From the NCBI GenBank assembly GCA_959600635.1, contig CAUGMN010000001.1:25699-89698 (forward strand): a stretch of 64,000 nt of DNA, in the 5' to 3' direction. The position numbers were made by a program, and so were the translations under genes. This document shows positions 50,881 through 60,737 of the stretch, piece after piece (the stretch's first letter is position 1; each line of letters begins with the position of its first letter). Below the pieces are notes generated by a model. That model made no database searches and had not been told where the DNA came from. It saw only the letters and a list, made by a program, of their open reading frames with translations. The stretch is from QAMX01 sp003149835. Lineage in GTDB: Bacteria; Bacillota; Clostridia; Oscillospirales; QAMX01.

Positions 50881-52119
50881 TTGAAAACCCTGCTTGCGAA
50901 CGCCAAGATTTACAAAGACCGCGCGTTTATCAGCGCGGATATCGTCGTTTCAGACGGGCGGATTGCCGGTATTCATCCCTCTCATCCCCCTGTCGGCGGT
51001 CTCGCCGTCGTTGATTTGAATCAGTGTTTCCTTTTTCCGGGTCTTGTCGATGTTCATGTACATCTTCGAGAGCCGGGTTTTTCATATAAGGAGACGATTC
51101 GGAGCGGGACGGCCGCGGCCGCGGCCGGCGGCTTCACAACGGTCTGCGCGATGCCGAACCTTCGCCCCGTGCCGGACGGAGACGCGGCGCTGGCCGAGCA
51201 GGAGCGGCTGATTCGGGAGAGCGCGCTGGTGCGCGTCTGTCCCTACGGCGCGATTACGCGCGGGCAGGCCGGCCGCGAGCTGTCCGACATGGCGGCTCTG
51301 GCGCCGCGCGTCGCCGCGTTTTCCGACGACGGCAGGGGCGTGCAGGATGAGGAGACGATGCGCCGCGCCATGCGCGAGGCCAAACGGCTCGGCAAGGTGA
51401 TCGCCGCCCACTGCGAGGACGAACGCTATCTCGGCGGGGACGCGTGGGGCGGCGCGCCGGAGAGCGAGTGGAGGCAGGTTGAGCGCGACCTGCGGCTCGC
51501 CGCGGAGACGGGGTGCGCCTATCACGTCTGCCACGTCTCGACAAAGGAGAGCGTCGCGCTGATTCGCGAGGCCAAGCGCGCCGGCATCGACGTGACCGCG
51601 GAGACCGCGCCGCACTATCTGCTGCTGAGCGAAAAGGACCGGCGCGACGAGGGGCGGTTTAAAATGAATCCGCCGCTGCGCGCCGAGGCCGACCGGCAGG
51701 CGCTTTTGGAGGCGCTGGCGGACGGCACGATCGACATGATCGCCACCGACCACGCGCCGCATTCGACAGAGGAAAAGGCGGGCGGCGCGGCGCGGGCCTT
51801 AAACGGCGTCACCGGCCTGGAAACGGCCTTTCCGGCGCTCTACACCGGTCTGGTCAAAACGGGGATGCTTACGCTGGAAGCGCTGCTCGCGCTGCTGCAC
51901 GACCGCCCGGCGAAGCGCTTTGGGATCGGGGCGGAGCTTCGCGTCGGCGCGCCCGCCGATCTGACGGCGTTTGATCTGAACAAAAGCTATGAAATCGACG
52001 AGACGCTTCTCGTTTCAAAGGGAAAGTGCACGCCGTTCCACGGCATGCAGGTCAGCGGCGAATGCCGCCTGACGATGACGGAGGGAAAGATAGTATGGCA
52101 GAATACGACAGAAAATTAG
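50881..52119 (+). CDS. pyrC: Dihydroorotase
   Basis: This 412-residue zinc amidohydrolase forms dihydroorotate from carbamoyl aspartate. Metal ligands and substrate motifs are clear: DVHVHLREPG, AAHCEDER, YHVCHVSTKES and MIATDHAPHS. The start is TTG at 50881 because AAAGGAGGCGG is ideally placed; no ATG exists in a suitable position. It is first in the operon, and its end overlaps carA by 25 bases. Confidence 0.94.
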   Translation: MKTLLANAKIYKDRAFISADIVVSDGRIAGIHPSHPPVGGLAVVDLNQCFLFPGLVDVHVHLREPGFSYKETIRSGTAAAAAGGFTTVCAMPNLRPVPDGDAALAEQERLIRESALVRVCPYGAITRGQAGRELSDMAALAPRVAAFSDDGRGVQDEETMRRAMREAKRLGKVIAAHCEDERYLGGDAWGGAPESEWRQVERDLRLAAETGCAYHVCHVSTKESVALIREAKRAGIDVTAETAPHYLLLSEKDRRDEGRFKMNPPLRAEADRQALLEALADGTIDMIATDHAPHSTEEKAGGAARALNGVTGLETAFPALYTGLVKTGMLTLEALLALLHDRPAKRFGIGAELRVGAPADLTAFDLNKSYEIDETLLVSKGKCTPFHGMQVSGECRLTMTEGKIVWQNTTEN

Positions 52120-53171
52120 TTCTGGAAAACGGCGACGAATATTTGGGCCGCGCCTTCGGCGGGCCGGCCGGCGGCGCGGTCAGCGAGCTGGTGTTCAACA
52201 CCTCGATGGCGGGCTATCAGGAGATCGTCTCCGACCCGTCGTATACGAATCAGACGGTGGTGATGACGTATCCGCTGATCGGCAGCTACGGGATCGCCGA
52301 GGACGATTTTGAGAGCTGCGTCCCCTCGCTTGCGGGGCTGGCGGTTCGGGAATACAACGACCTGCCGAGCAACTTCCGGTATACCAGAACGCTTGCGGAG
52401 GTTTTGGAGGAGTACCGCGTCCCCGGCATTTCCGGCATCGACACGCGCAGGCTGACCCGCACTCTGCGCGACATGGGGACGCAGCGGGCGCTGATCGTTG
52501 ACGCGGCCATGCCGAAGGCCGAGGCGCTGGCGCTGATCGCGGGCGCGCCGGTACAGCGCGGCGCGGTGGCCTCGGCGAGCTGTAAAAAGCGCTGGTACTC
52601 GCGGACATCGAACCCCGTGTTCAATGTCGCCGCCGTCGACTGCGGCATAAAGCGCAGCATCATCCGCAGCCTCAACCAGCGCGGCTGCAACGTCACGGTC
52701 GTGCCGTGGAATACGGACGCCGGGGCGATTCTGGCCATGCGGCCGGACGGCGTGCTCTTTTCCGACGGGCCGGGCGACCCCGGGGAGGTGCCGGAGGTTG
52801 TCGAAACCGTCCGCGCCCTGCGCGGGCGGCTGCCGCTGATGGGGGTCTGCCTCGGCCATCAGGTGATCTGCCGCGCTTACGGCGCCGACACCTACAAGCT
52901 CAAATTCGGGCACCGTGGCTCTAACCACCCGGTCAGAAACCTGAAAACAGACCGAATCGAGATTACGGCACAGAATCACGGCTATGCCGTGGACGAGGCT
53001 TCGCTGCGCGCCACGCCGCTGACGCTCACGCACAGAAACCTGCTGGACAACACCGTCGAGGGCGCGGAGTGCGCGGCCGAGCGGGTGTTCTGCGCCCAGT
53101 TCCACCCCGAGGGAGCGTCCGGCCTGTTGGAGGCTTTTGTCGAGGCCATGCGCGATTTCAAGGCGAGATAG
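52095..53171 (+). CDS. carA: Carbamoyl-phosphate synthase small subunit
   Basis: This 358-residue glutamine amidotransferase subunit delivers ammonia to CarB. The N-terminal CarA-specific domain (FGGPAGGAVSELVFNTSMAGYQEIVSDPSY) is followed by the class I GATase with nucleophile Cys in LMGVCLGHQ and the His-Glu pair in AQFHPEG. ATG 52095 lies inside the pyrC end behind GGAGGGAAAG, so translation is coupled. Confidence 0.95.
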   Translation: MAEYDRKLVLENGDEYLGRAFGGPAGGAVSELVFNTSMAGYQEIVSDPSYTNQTVVMTYPLIGSYGIAEDDFESCVPSLAGLAVREYNDLPSNFRYTRTLAEVLEEYRVPGISGIDTRRLTRTLRDMGTQRALIVDAAMPKAEALALIAGAPVQRGAVASASCKKRWYSRTSNPVFNVAAVDCGIKRSIIRSLNQRGCNVTVVPWNTDAGAILAMRPDGVLFSDGPGDPGEVPEVVETVRALRGRLPLMGVCLGHQVICRAYGADTYKLKFGHRGSNHPVRNLKTDRIEITAQNHGYAVDEASLRATPLTLTHRNLLDNTVEGAECAAERVFCAQFHPEGASGLLEAFVEAMRDFKAR

Positions 53172-53282
53172 ACGCCGCCGCAAGAAACCGAAAACGCGCG
53201 GCGCGCGGCGATTTTCTTTGCGGAGGCCGCGCCGGCGCCGATTCTGTGAACGGATACACGCTGAAAAGGAGAAACGGAACAT

Positions 53283-56200
53283 ATGCCGAAACGCACCGAT
53301 TTGCATAAAATTCTTGTCATCGGCTCCGGCCCGATCGTCATCGGGCAGGCCGCTGAATTCGACTACGCGGGCACGCAGGCGTGTCTGTCGCTGAAAGAGG
53401 AGGGCTATGAGGTCGTCCTCGTCAACTCAAACCCGGCCACGATTATGACCGATACGACCATCGCCGACAAGGTGTATATGGAGCCGCTGACGCTCGAATA
53501 CGTCGCCAAGATCCTGCGCTATGAGCGGCCGGACGCGATTGTCCCCGGGATCGGCGGACAGACCGGCCTGAACCTCGCCATGCAGCTCGCCAAAAAGGGC
53601 GTTCTGCGCGAGTGCGGCGTCGAGCTGCTGGGGACGGGTTACGAATCGATCGAGCTGGCCGAGGATCGCGAGCAGTTCAAGGAGCTCTGCGAACGCATCG
53701 GCGAGCCGGTTCTGCCGTCGGTGATCACGCACTCCATCGAGGAGGGCGCGGCCGCGGCCGAACAGATCGGTTATCCGGTCGTTCTGCGCCCCGCCTTTAC
53801 CCTCGGCGGCACGGGCGGCGGCTTCGCCGACGACGAGGAGGAGCTGCGCGAGATCATGAAAAACGCGCTGGCCCTGTCGCCGGTGGGGCAGGTGCTCGTC
53901 GAGAAGAGCATCAAGGGCTATAAGGAGATCGAATACGAGGTCATCCGCGACGCGGCCGACACGGCGCTCACCGTCTGCAACATGGAAAACGTCGACCCCG
54001 TCGGCATTCACACCGGCGACTCCATCGTCGTCGCGCCGTGCCAGACGCTGTCGAGCCGGGAATGTGCGATGCTGCGCGACAGCGCGCTGAAAATCATCCG
54101 CGCGCTGAAAATCGAGGGCGGCTGCAACGTCCAGTTTGCGCTCGACCCGTATTCGTTTCAATACTATGTCATCGAGGTCAACCCGCGCGTCTCGCGCTCG
54201 TCGGCGCTCGCGTCCAAGGCGAGCGGCTATCCGATCGCCAGGGTTTCGGCGAAGATCGCCGTGGGGCTGAGGCTCGACGAGATCATGCTCGCCAACACGC
54301 CCGCGAGCTTCGAGCCGGCGCTCGACTATATCGTCATGAAGATGGCGCGCTTTCCCTTTGACAAATTTGCGACGGCCTCGAACCGGCTCAGCACGCAGAT
54401 GAAGGCCACCGGCGAGGTCATGAGCATCGGCCGGACGCTGGAAGAGAGCCTGCTGAAAGCGGTGCGTTCGCTGGAAACGGGCGCGACGCACCTGTATCTG
54501 GCGAAGTTCGACGGGATGACGGCGGCGGAGCTGCTCGATTACGTCTCCGAAGCGACCGACGACCGCGTCTACGCCATCGCGCGGCTGATCCGCTCCGGCG
54601 CCGACCTCGGCGTCATTGCCGACGCGACGCAGATCGACATGCTCTTTCTGAACGCGCTGAAAAATATCGTCGATTATGAGCGCGTGCTGGAAGCCGGGCC
54701 GCTCGACGCGGAGGCGCTGCGCGGCGCCAAGCGCATGGGCTTCTGCGACGCGGCCATCGCGGGGCTCTGGAAGGTTAACGAGAGCGAGGTTTACGCGCTG
54801 CGGGAAGCGCACGGGATTTTCCCGGTCTATAAGATGATCGACACCTGCGCCGGCGAATTTGACAGCTATATCCCGTATTTCTACTCGACGTATGAGGACG
54901 AAAACGAATCCGTCGTCAGCGGCCGGAAAAAGATCATCGTCCTCGGCTCCGGCCCCATCCGCATCGGTCAGGGCGTCGAGTTTGACTACTCCACCGTGCA
55001 CGCGGTGACGACGATCAAAAACGCCGGCTATGAATCGATTATCATCAACAACAACCCCGAAACCGTCTCAACCGACTATACGACCAGCGACAAGCTGTAT
55101 TTTGAACCGCTGACGGTCGAGGACGTGATGAACGTCATCCGGCTTGAAAAGCCGTTCGGCGTCATCGCCTCGCTCGGCGGACAGACGGCGATCAACCTCG
55201 CCGAGCCGCTGATGAAGCGCGGCGTGAAAATCATCGGCACCGACAGCGCCGCAATCGAGCGCGCCGAAAACCGCGCTTCCTTCGAGGCGATTTTGAAAGA
55301 GCTGGACATCCCGCAGCCGCCGGGAGACGCCGTGACGGATATCGAGGCGGGCGTCGCCGTCGCCGAGCGCATCGGCTATCCGGTGCTGGTGCGGCCGAGC
55401 TATGTGCTCGGCGGCCGCGCCATGCAGATTGTGTCCGGCGAAAAGGCGCTGCGGCGCTATCTGAAAACCGCCGCGGCCGTCAACACCGAGCAGCCCGTGC
55501 TGGTCGATAAATATATTAATGGAAAGGAACTGGAAGTGGACGCCGTCTGCGACGGCGAGGCCGTCTTTGTGCCCGGCATTATGGAGCACGTCGAGCGCAC
55601 CGGCATCCACTCGGGCGACAGCATCAGCGTCTATCCGCCGTTTTCGATTTCGCAGCGCGTCCGCGAGACGATTCTCGACTATACGCGGCGCCTGGGTCTG
55701 GGCATCGGCATCGTCGGGCTCTATAACATCCAGTTCATCGTCGACGGCGACGAAAACGTCTATATCATCGAGGTCAACCCGCGCTCGTCGCGCACCGTGC
55801 CGTTTCTGTCAAAGGCGACCGGCTATTCGCTGGCCGACATCGCCACGCTGGCCATCCTCGGCCATTCGCTGCGCGAGCAGGGCATCGAGACGATCTATCC
55901 GCAGGAAAAGGAAAAATGGTACGTCAAGGTGCCGGCCTTCTCGTTCTCAAAGATCCGCGGGCTGGACGCGTATCTGTCGCCGGAGATGAAATCGACCGGC
56001 GAGGCCATCGGCTATGACAAAACGCTGACGCGCGCGCTTTACAAGGCGCTGCAATCCTCGGGCATGCACGTCGTCAATTACGGGACGATTTTCGTCACCA
56101 TCGCCGACAAGGACAAGGACGAGGCGCTGCCGCTGATCCGCCGCTTCTACGATCTCGGCTTTAACATCGAGGCCACGCACGGCACGGCGCAGTATTTGAA

Positions 56201-56462
56201 ACAGCACGGCATCCGTACGCGCGTCTGCGCCAAGCTCAGCGAGGGCAGCGACGAGATTCTGCGCTCGCTGCGGCAGGGCCACATCAGCTACGTCGTCAAC
56301 ACGCGCGACCTCGATTCGCTCGGCCAGGAGTCGGACGGGTATCAGATCCGCCGCTGCGCCGTCGAGAACAACGTGACGATGTTCACCGCGCTCGACACGG
56401 TGCGCGTGCTGCTCGACGTGCTCGAAGAGACCACGCTCTGTATCTCCACGATCGATTCGTAA
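53283..56462 (+). CDS. carB: Carbamoyl-phosphate synthase large subunit
   Basis: This 1059-residue protein carries two homologous ATP-grasp halves (VIGSGPIVIGQAAEFDYAGTQA at the start, VLGSGPIRIGQGVEFDYSTVHA near residue 550), and a C-terminal MGS-like regulatory domain (about 930-1059) that senses UMP and other effectors. Complete and of normal length. AAAAGGAGAAACGG precedes the ATG. It makes carbamoyl phosphate for pyrimidines and arginine. Confidence 0.97.
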   Translation: MPKRTDLHKILVIGSGPIVIGQAAEFDYAGTQACLSLKEEGYEVVLVNSNPATIMTDTTIADKVYMEPLTLEYVAKILRYERPDAIVPGIGGQTGLNLAMQLAKKGVLRECGVELLGTGYESIELAEDREQFKELCERIGEPVLPSVITHSIEEGAAAAEQIGYPVVLRPAFTLGGTGGGFADDEEELREIMKNALALSPVGQVLVEKSIKGYKEIEYEVIRDAADTALTVCNMENVDPVGIHTGDSIVVAPCQTLSSRECAMLRDSALKIIRALKIEGGCNVQFALDPYSFQYYVIEVNPRVSRSSALASKASGYPIARVSAKIAVGLRLDEIMLANTPASFEPALDYIVMKMARFPFDKFATASNRLSTQMKATGEVMSIGRTLEESLLKAVRSLETGATHLYLAKFDGMTAAELLDYVSEATDDRVYAIARLIRSGADLGVIADATQIDMLFLNALKNIVDYERVLEAGPLDAEALRGAKRMGFCDAAIAGLWKVNESEVYALREAHGIFPVYKMIDTCAGEFDSYIPYFYSTYEDENESVVSGRKKIIVLGSGPIRIGQGVEFDYSTVHAVTTIKNAGYESIIINNNPETVSTDYTTSDKLYFEPLTVEDVMNVIRLEKPFGVIASLGGQTAINLAEPLMKRGVKIIGTDSAAIERAENRASFEAILKELDIPQPPGDAVTDIEAGVAVAERIGYPVLVRPSYVLGGRAMQIVSGEKALRRYLKTAAAVNTEQPVLVDKYINGKELEVDAVCDGEAVFVPGIMEHVERTGIHSGDSISVYPPFSISQRVRETILDYTRRLGLGIGIVGLYNIQFIVDGDENVYIIEVNPRSSRTVPFLSKATGYSLADIATLAILGHSLREQGIETIYPQEKEKWYVKVPAFSFSKIRGLDAYLSPEMKSTGEAIGYDKTLTRALYKALQSSGMHVVNYGTIFVTIADKDKDEALPLIRRFYDLGFNIEATHGTAQYLKQHGIRTRVCAKLSEGSDEILRSLRQGHISYVVNTRDLDSLGQESDGYQIRRCAVENNVTMFTALDTVRVLLDVLEETTLCISTIDS

Positions 56463-56470
56463 ATTTACAT

Positions 56471-56602
56471 ATGACAGCGGAAAGCGCGGCGGGATACGCC
56501 GATCTGGCGCGCGGCGCGGACGGGACGGTTTACGTCGTCTATGAAAACAGGGACTGCACGGAACTGCGCATGGCGAGCTTCGGCGGGGAAGCGCTGCGAT
56601 GA
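56471..56602 (+). pseudogene. Sialidase-like C-terminal tail, 43 codons
   Basis: A 43-codon frame (ATG 56471) begins 8 bases after carB and ends overlapping the next frame (ATGA). It translates to AGYADLARGADGTVYVVYEN…LRMASFGGEAL, resembling the last blade of bacterial sialidases (…YSDL…DGTIG.LYE…). No ribosome site is good, and the rest of a sialidase is absent. It is most likely a fossil carried into the operon, although a small coupled gene cannot be excluded. Confidence 0.5.
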
Positions 56603-56661
56603 CGGAAGAGAAGGCGCACATCCGCGGACAAGTGCGGGGAACGGAAGAAAGGAAACAAACG

Positions 56662-57396
56662 GTGCAGAAAACGCTTTTGACAGTGACGGAAAACGCTCCG
56701 CTGACGCGGGACGTTTCCAGAATGACCCTGCGCGGCGCGGACACGGCCGCATGCCGCCCGGGGCAGTTTATCGGGCTTTTGCTCGACGGCCTGACGCTGC
56801 GGCGGCCGATTTCGGTCTGCGACACGGCGGAAAATACGGTCACGATTCTCTATAAAATTGTCGGCGAGGGGACGGCGCAGATGGCGCGCCTGAAAGCCGG
56901 CGCACAGCTCGACACCCTGCTGTTTCTCGGCAACGGCTATGATACGGCGAAGAGCGGCGCGGCGCCCGTCCTGCTCGGCGGCGGCGTCGGCGTACCGCCG
57001 CTGTATCTGCTGGCCAAAACGCTTCTGGCGGAGGGAAAACAGCCGCGCGTTATTCTCGGCTTCAACACGGCGGCGGAGGTCTTTTACGCCGAAGAGTTTG
57101 CGGCGCTCGGTATTCCGGTGACCGTGACGACCGCCGACGGCAGTATGGGAACCAAGGGCTTTGTGACCGACGCGCTGCGGGAGATGAGCGGCTATACCTA
57201 TACGTTTGCCTGCGGGCCGGAGCCGATGCTGCGCACGGTATACGATACGGCCACCTCCGACGGGCAGTACAGCTTTGAAGAGCGCATGGGCTGCGGCTTC
57301 GGCGCCTGCATGGGCTGCTCCTGCAAGACGAAATACGGCTCCAAGCGCATCTGCAAGGACGGGCCGGTGCTTGAAAAGGGGGAGATTGTATGGTGA
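56662..57396 (+). CDS. pyrK: Dihydroorotate dehydrogenase electron-transfer subunit
   Basis: This protein of about 244 residues has FAD and 2Fe-2S domains. It links dihydroorotate dehydrogenase 1B to NAD. The FAD motif RRPISVCD, the nucleotide-binding GGGVGVPPLYLLAK and the terminal cluster CGFGACMGCSCKTKYGSKRIC are seen. GTG 56662 with AAAGGA upstream is preferred; an ATG at 56599 would add 21 residues. The stop overlaps pyrD. Confidence 0.94.
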   Translation: MQKTLLTVTENAPLTRDVSRMTLRGADTAACRPGQFIGLLLDGLTLRRPISVCDTAENTVTILYKIVGEGTAQMARLKAGAQLDTLLFLGNGYDTAKSGAAPVLLGGGVGVPPLYLLAKTLLAEGKQPRVILGFNTAAEVFYAEEFAALGIPVTVTTADGSMGTKGFVTDALREMSGYTYTFACGPEPMLRTVYDTATSDGQYSFEERMGCGFGACMGCSCKTKYGSKRICKDGPVLEKGEIVW

Positions 57397-58301
57397 CGGC
57401 GGTCGAGCTGAGCGGCGTGACGCTGAAAAATCCGCTCATCGCCGCGAGCGGGACGTTTGGCTACGGCTATGAGATGGCCGAGCTTTTCGACATCAACTGT
57501 ATCGGCGGCATTTCCTTTAAGGGCACGACGCGCGAGCCGCGCTTCGGAAATCCGACGCCGCGCATCGCCGAGACCCCTTCGGGGATGCTGAACGCCGTCG
57601 GCCTGCAAAACCCGGGCATCGACGCGGTGATTGAAGGCGAGCTGCCGAAAATGCGCGCCTGCTTTCATGGCGCGGTCATCGCCAACATCGGCGGCTTCTC
57701 CGTGGAGGAATACGCGGAATGCTGCGAAAAGATCGGCGCGGCCGAGGGCGTTTCGCTCGTCGAGGTCAACATCAGCTGCCCCAACGTCCACGACGGCGGC
57801 ATGAGCTTCGGCACCTCGCCCGCCGCGGCCGAGGCGGTGACAAAGGCCGTGCGGCGCGCGACGAAAAAGCCCGTCTACATCAAGCTCAGCCCCAACGTCA
57901 CGGATATCGCCGAGATCGCGCGCGCCTGCGAGGCCGGCGGCGCCGACGGGGTGAGCCTGATTAACACCCTGCTCGGGATGCGCATCGACCTCAAAAGAAG
58001 GCGGCCGGTGCTCGCCAATACGGCGGGCGGCCTGTCGGGGCGGGCCGTCCTGCCGGTGGCGCTGCGCTGCGTCTGGCAGGTCTACGAGGCGGTGTCGATC
58101 CCGATTATCGGCATGGGCGGCGTTTCGACGGCAAAGGACGTGCTGGAAATGATGCTCGCCGGGGCGCGCGCCGTGCAGGTGGGCGCGGCGACGCTGGTTG
58201 ATCCCTTTGCGCTGCGCGACATCGCCGCGGCGCTGCCGGAGGAAATGCAAAAATACGGAATTCACGATATCAACGAAATCATTGGAGGTGCGCACAGTTG
58301 A
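57390..58301 (+). CDS. pyrD: Dihydroorotate dehydrogenase 1B, catalytic subunit
   Basis: This 303-residue FMN TIM barrel oxidises dihydroorotate to orotate with PyrK. The catalytic base Cys lies in VNISCPNVHDGG, and typical segments are NPLIAASGTFGYG, GLQNPGID and GMGGVSTAKDVLEM. It overlaps pyrK by 7 bases and the pyrF TTG start by 4, so it is tightly coupled. Confidence 0.96.
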   Translation: MVTAVELSGVTLKNPLIAASGTFGYGYEMAELFDINCIGGISFKGTTREPRFGNPTPRIAETPSGMLNAVGLQNPGIDAVIEGELPKMRACFHGAVIANIGGFSVEEYAECCEKIGAAEGVSLVEVNISCPNVHDGGMSFGTSPAAAEAVTKAVRRATKKPVYIKLSPNVTDIAEIARACEAGGADGVSLINTLLGMRIDLKRRRPVLANTAGGLSGRAVLPVALRCVWQVYEAVSIPIIGMGGVSTAKDVLEMMLAGARAVQVGAATLVDPFALRDIAAALPEEMQKYGIHDINEIIGGAHS

Positions 58302-59011
58302 AGAGAGACGTCATCATCGCCGCCGATTTCAGCGGCCGGCGCGAGGTTTTTGAGTTCCTCGACGCGTTCGGGGAGGAACGGCCGTTTTTAAAAATCGGCA
58401 TGGAGCTTTACTATGCCGAGGGGCCGGAGATTGTCCGCGCGCTCAAAGAGCGCGGACACCGCATTTTTCTGGATTTAAAGCTGCATGACATCCCCAACAC
58501 CGTTTCCAAGGCCATGCGCGTGCTCTCCTCGCTGGAAGCGGACATGGTCAACCTGCACGCGGGCGGCGGCAAAGCGATGATGGAGGCGGCGCTCGAAGGG
58601 CTGACGCGGCCGGACGGGTCGCGGCCGATTCTCATCGCCGTGACGATGCTGACTTCGATCAGCGAGGCGCGTATGCAGGAGGAGCTTCTGATCGGCAGAC
58701 CGCTGCCGGAGACCGTTATGCATTACGCGGCCAACGCCAGAGCCGCAGGGTTGGACGGCGTCGTCTGCTCGCCTTTGGAGGCGGGGGCTGTCAAGCGCGC
58801 CTGCGGGGCGGAATTTTTGACGGTGACGCCGGGCGTGCGCTTTGCCGACGGGGCTGCCGGCGACCAGAGCCGCGTCACCACCCCGGCGGACGCCCGCTCG
58901 CTCGGCAGCGACTTTATCGTCGTCGGCCGGCCGATCACGCAGGCCGCCGACCCCGCCGCCGCCTACCGCCGCTGCATGGCGGAATTTGCGGGCGGCGCGG
59001 AATCACGCTGA
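58298..59011 (+). CDS. pyrF: Orotidine 5'-phosphate decarboxylase
   Basis: This 237-residue type I enzyme makes UMP from OMP. The catalytic Asp-Lys-Asp tetrad region is FLDLKLHDIPNTV, preceded by FLKIGMELYY and followed by TPGVRFADGAAGDQSRV and FIVVGRPITQA. It starts at TTG 58298, overlapping the pyrD stop, with GGAGGTG upstream. Confidence 0.95.
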   Translation: MKRDVIIAADFSGRREVFEFLDAFGEERPFLKIGMELYYAEGPEIVRALKERGHRIFLDLKLHDIPNTVSKAMRVLSSLEADMVNLHAGGGKAMMEAALEGLTRPDGSRPILIAVTMLTSISEARMQEELLIGRPLPETVMHYAANARAAGLDGVVCSPLEAGAVKRACGAEFLTVTPGVRFADGAAGDQSRVTTPADARSLGSDFIVVGRPITQAADPAAAYRRCMAEFAGGAESR

Positions 59012-59043
59012 ATGCGGACAGAAAAAAGAGAGGACGAAACGCT

Positions 59044-59697
59044 ATGACGGATATGAATCAAAAAATCGCGGAGATTCTGTTGGAGATCCGCGCCGTGTTT
59101 TTCCGGCCCGAGGAGCCGTTTACCTGGGCGAGCGGCATCAAAAGCCCGGTTTACTGCGATAACCGCCTGATCCTGACCGCGCCCGCCGCGCGCACGGCCG
59201 TCGAAGAGGCGATCGCCGCGACCGTGAAGCGCGAATACCCAAACTGCGAGGTTCTGATGGGGACGAGCACGGCGGGCATCGCCCACGCGGCCATCGCCGC
59301 GCATCTGCTCGGCCTGCCGATGGGCTACGTCCGCGGCAGCGCCAAGGATCACGGCCGCAACAACCGCATCGAGGGGCGGCTGGAACCGGGACAGCGCGTC
59401 GTGGTCATCGAGGACTTGATCTCCACGGGCGGCAGCGTCATCGAGGTCGTCGAGGCGCTGCGCGAGGCCGGCGCGGAGGTGCTCGGCGTCGTCAGCATCT
59501 TTACCTACAACATGCAGAAAGGCAAGGCGCGGCTGGAAGCCGCCGGCGTGCGCAGCGTCAGCCTCACGGATTTTGACGCCATTGCCGCGGTCGCCGCGGA
59601 AAGCGGCTATATCCGCCGCGAGGATGTGGCGCGCCTGCTCCGCTTCCGCGACAACCCCGCCGACGAGAGCTGGATCGGAGCGGCAGCCGAAAAATAG
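59044..59697 (+). CDS. pyrE: Orotate phosphoribosyltransferase
   Basis: This 217-residue PRTase attaches PRPP-derived ribose phosphate to orotate. The PRPP-binding motif is VVVIEDLISTGGSVIEVV, and the flexible-loop residues are KDHGRNNRIEG. Start ATG 59044 follows GAGAGGACG. It is 32 bases after pyrF. Confidence 0.95.
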   Translation: MTDMNQKIAEILLEIRAVFFRPEEPFTWASGIKSPVYCDNRLILTAPAARTAVEEAIAATVKREYPNCEVLMGTSTAGIAHAAIAAHLLGLPMGYVRGSAKDHGRNNRIEGRLEPGQRVVVIEDLISTGGSVIEVVEALREAGAEVLGVVSIFTYNMQKGKARLEAAGVRSVSLTDFDAIAAVAAESGYIRREDVARLLRFRDNPADESWIGAAAEK

Positions 59698-59722
59698 CGC
59701 TTTCAGGCCGGTTTTGCGGCGG

Positions 59723-59792
59723 CGGTTCCGCCGCGCGGAACCGGCTGTATATCTCAACTCCAACAGAGAGGAAGCTTCCGCCGTGCGGAAGC
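59723..59792 (+). repeat. Two hairpins in the pyrE-pyrB gap
   Basis: CGGTTCCGC-CGC-GCGGAACCG (59723-59743) and GCTTCCGC-CGT-GCGGAAGC (59774-59792) share the motif TTCCGC/GCGGAA. The 3' arm of the second contains the GGAAG nearest to the pyrB ATG, so it could hinder pyrB translation. Confidence 0.7.
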
Positions 59793-59806
59793 AACGGTAA
59801 TTCCAT

Positions 59807-60718
59807 ATGAGAAGCCTGATCGACATCTTAGACCTCTCCGTCGCCGAGATCGACGCGCTGATTCAGCGCGCCGAGGACATCATCGCGCGGCCGGAGGCAT
59901 ACAGCGACAAATGCCGCGGCAAAAAGCTCGCCTCGCTGTTTTTCGAGCCGTCTACGCGCACGCGCCTGAGCTTTGAGGCGGCGATGCTGGAACTGGGCGG
60001 CAGCGTGCTCGGCTTTTCCGAGGCGATGAGCAGCTCGGCGGCCAAGGGCGAAAGCGTCGCCGACACGGTGCGCACCGTGAGCTGTTACGCCGACATCATC
60101 GCCATGCGCCACCCCAAGGAGGGCGCGCCGCTCGTCGCCTCGATGAAGGCGGCGATTCCGGTCGTCAACGCCGGAGACGGCGGACACAACCACCCGACGC
60201 AGACGCTGGCCGACCTGCTGACGATCCGGCGCGAGAAGGGGCGCTTCGAGGGCCTGAACATCGGCCTGTGCGGCGACCTCAAATTCGGCCGCACCGTCCA
60301 TTCGCTCATCAGCGCGCTGTCGCGCTACGGCGGCGTTCGCTTTACGCTGATCTCGCCCGCCGAGCTGCGCCTGCCCGACTATGTGCGGCAGGATACGCTT
60401 GACAAAAAAAACATCCCCTATGAAGAGACGCAGAGCCTGGAAGCGGCCATGCCGGCGCTCGATATTCTGTATATGACGCGCGTCCAGCGCGAGCGGTTTT
60501 TCAACGAGGCGGACTATATCCGCCTCAAAGACAGCTATATCCTGACGCCCGAAAAGCTCGAAACGGCAAAGCCCGACCTCTGCGTCATGCACCCGCTGCC
60601 GCGCGTCAACGAGATCGCCTGCGCGGTCGACGACGACCCGCGCGCCTGCTATTTCAAGCAGGTATTATACGGAAAATATATCCGCATGGCGCTGATTTTG
60701 ATGCTTTTAGAGCTGTGA
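59807..60718 (+). CDS. pyrB: Aspartate carbamoyltransferase catalytic subunit
   Basis: This 303-residue catalytic chain condenses carbamoyl phosphate with aspartate. Carbamoyl-phosphate motif FFEPSTRTRLSFEAAM, the 80s loop SSAAKGES, MRHPKEG, and HPTQTLADL are all present; the C-terminal VMHPLPRVNEI closes the site. The following pyrI makes it a regulated holoenzyme. Confidence 0.96.
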   Translation: MRSLIDILDLSVAEIDALIQRAEDIIARPEAYSDKCRGKKLASLFFEPSTRTRLSFEAAMLELGGSVLGFSEAMSSSAAKGESVADTVRTVSCYADIIAMRHPKEGAPLVASMKAAIPVVNAGDGGHNHPTQTLADLLTIRREKGRFEGLNIGLCGDLKFGRTVHSLISALSRYGGVRFTLISPAELRLPDYVRQDTLDKKNIPYEETQSLEAAMPALDILYMTRVQRERFFNEADYIRLKDSYILTPEKLETAKPDLCVMHPLPRVNEIACAVDDDPRACYFKQVLYGKYIRMALILMLLEL

Positions 60719-60737
60719 GACAGGGGGGAAACGACAA

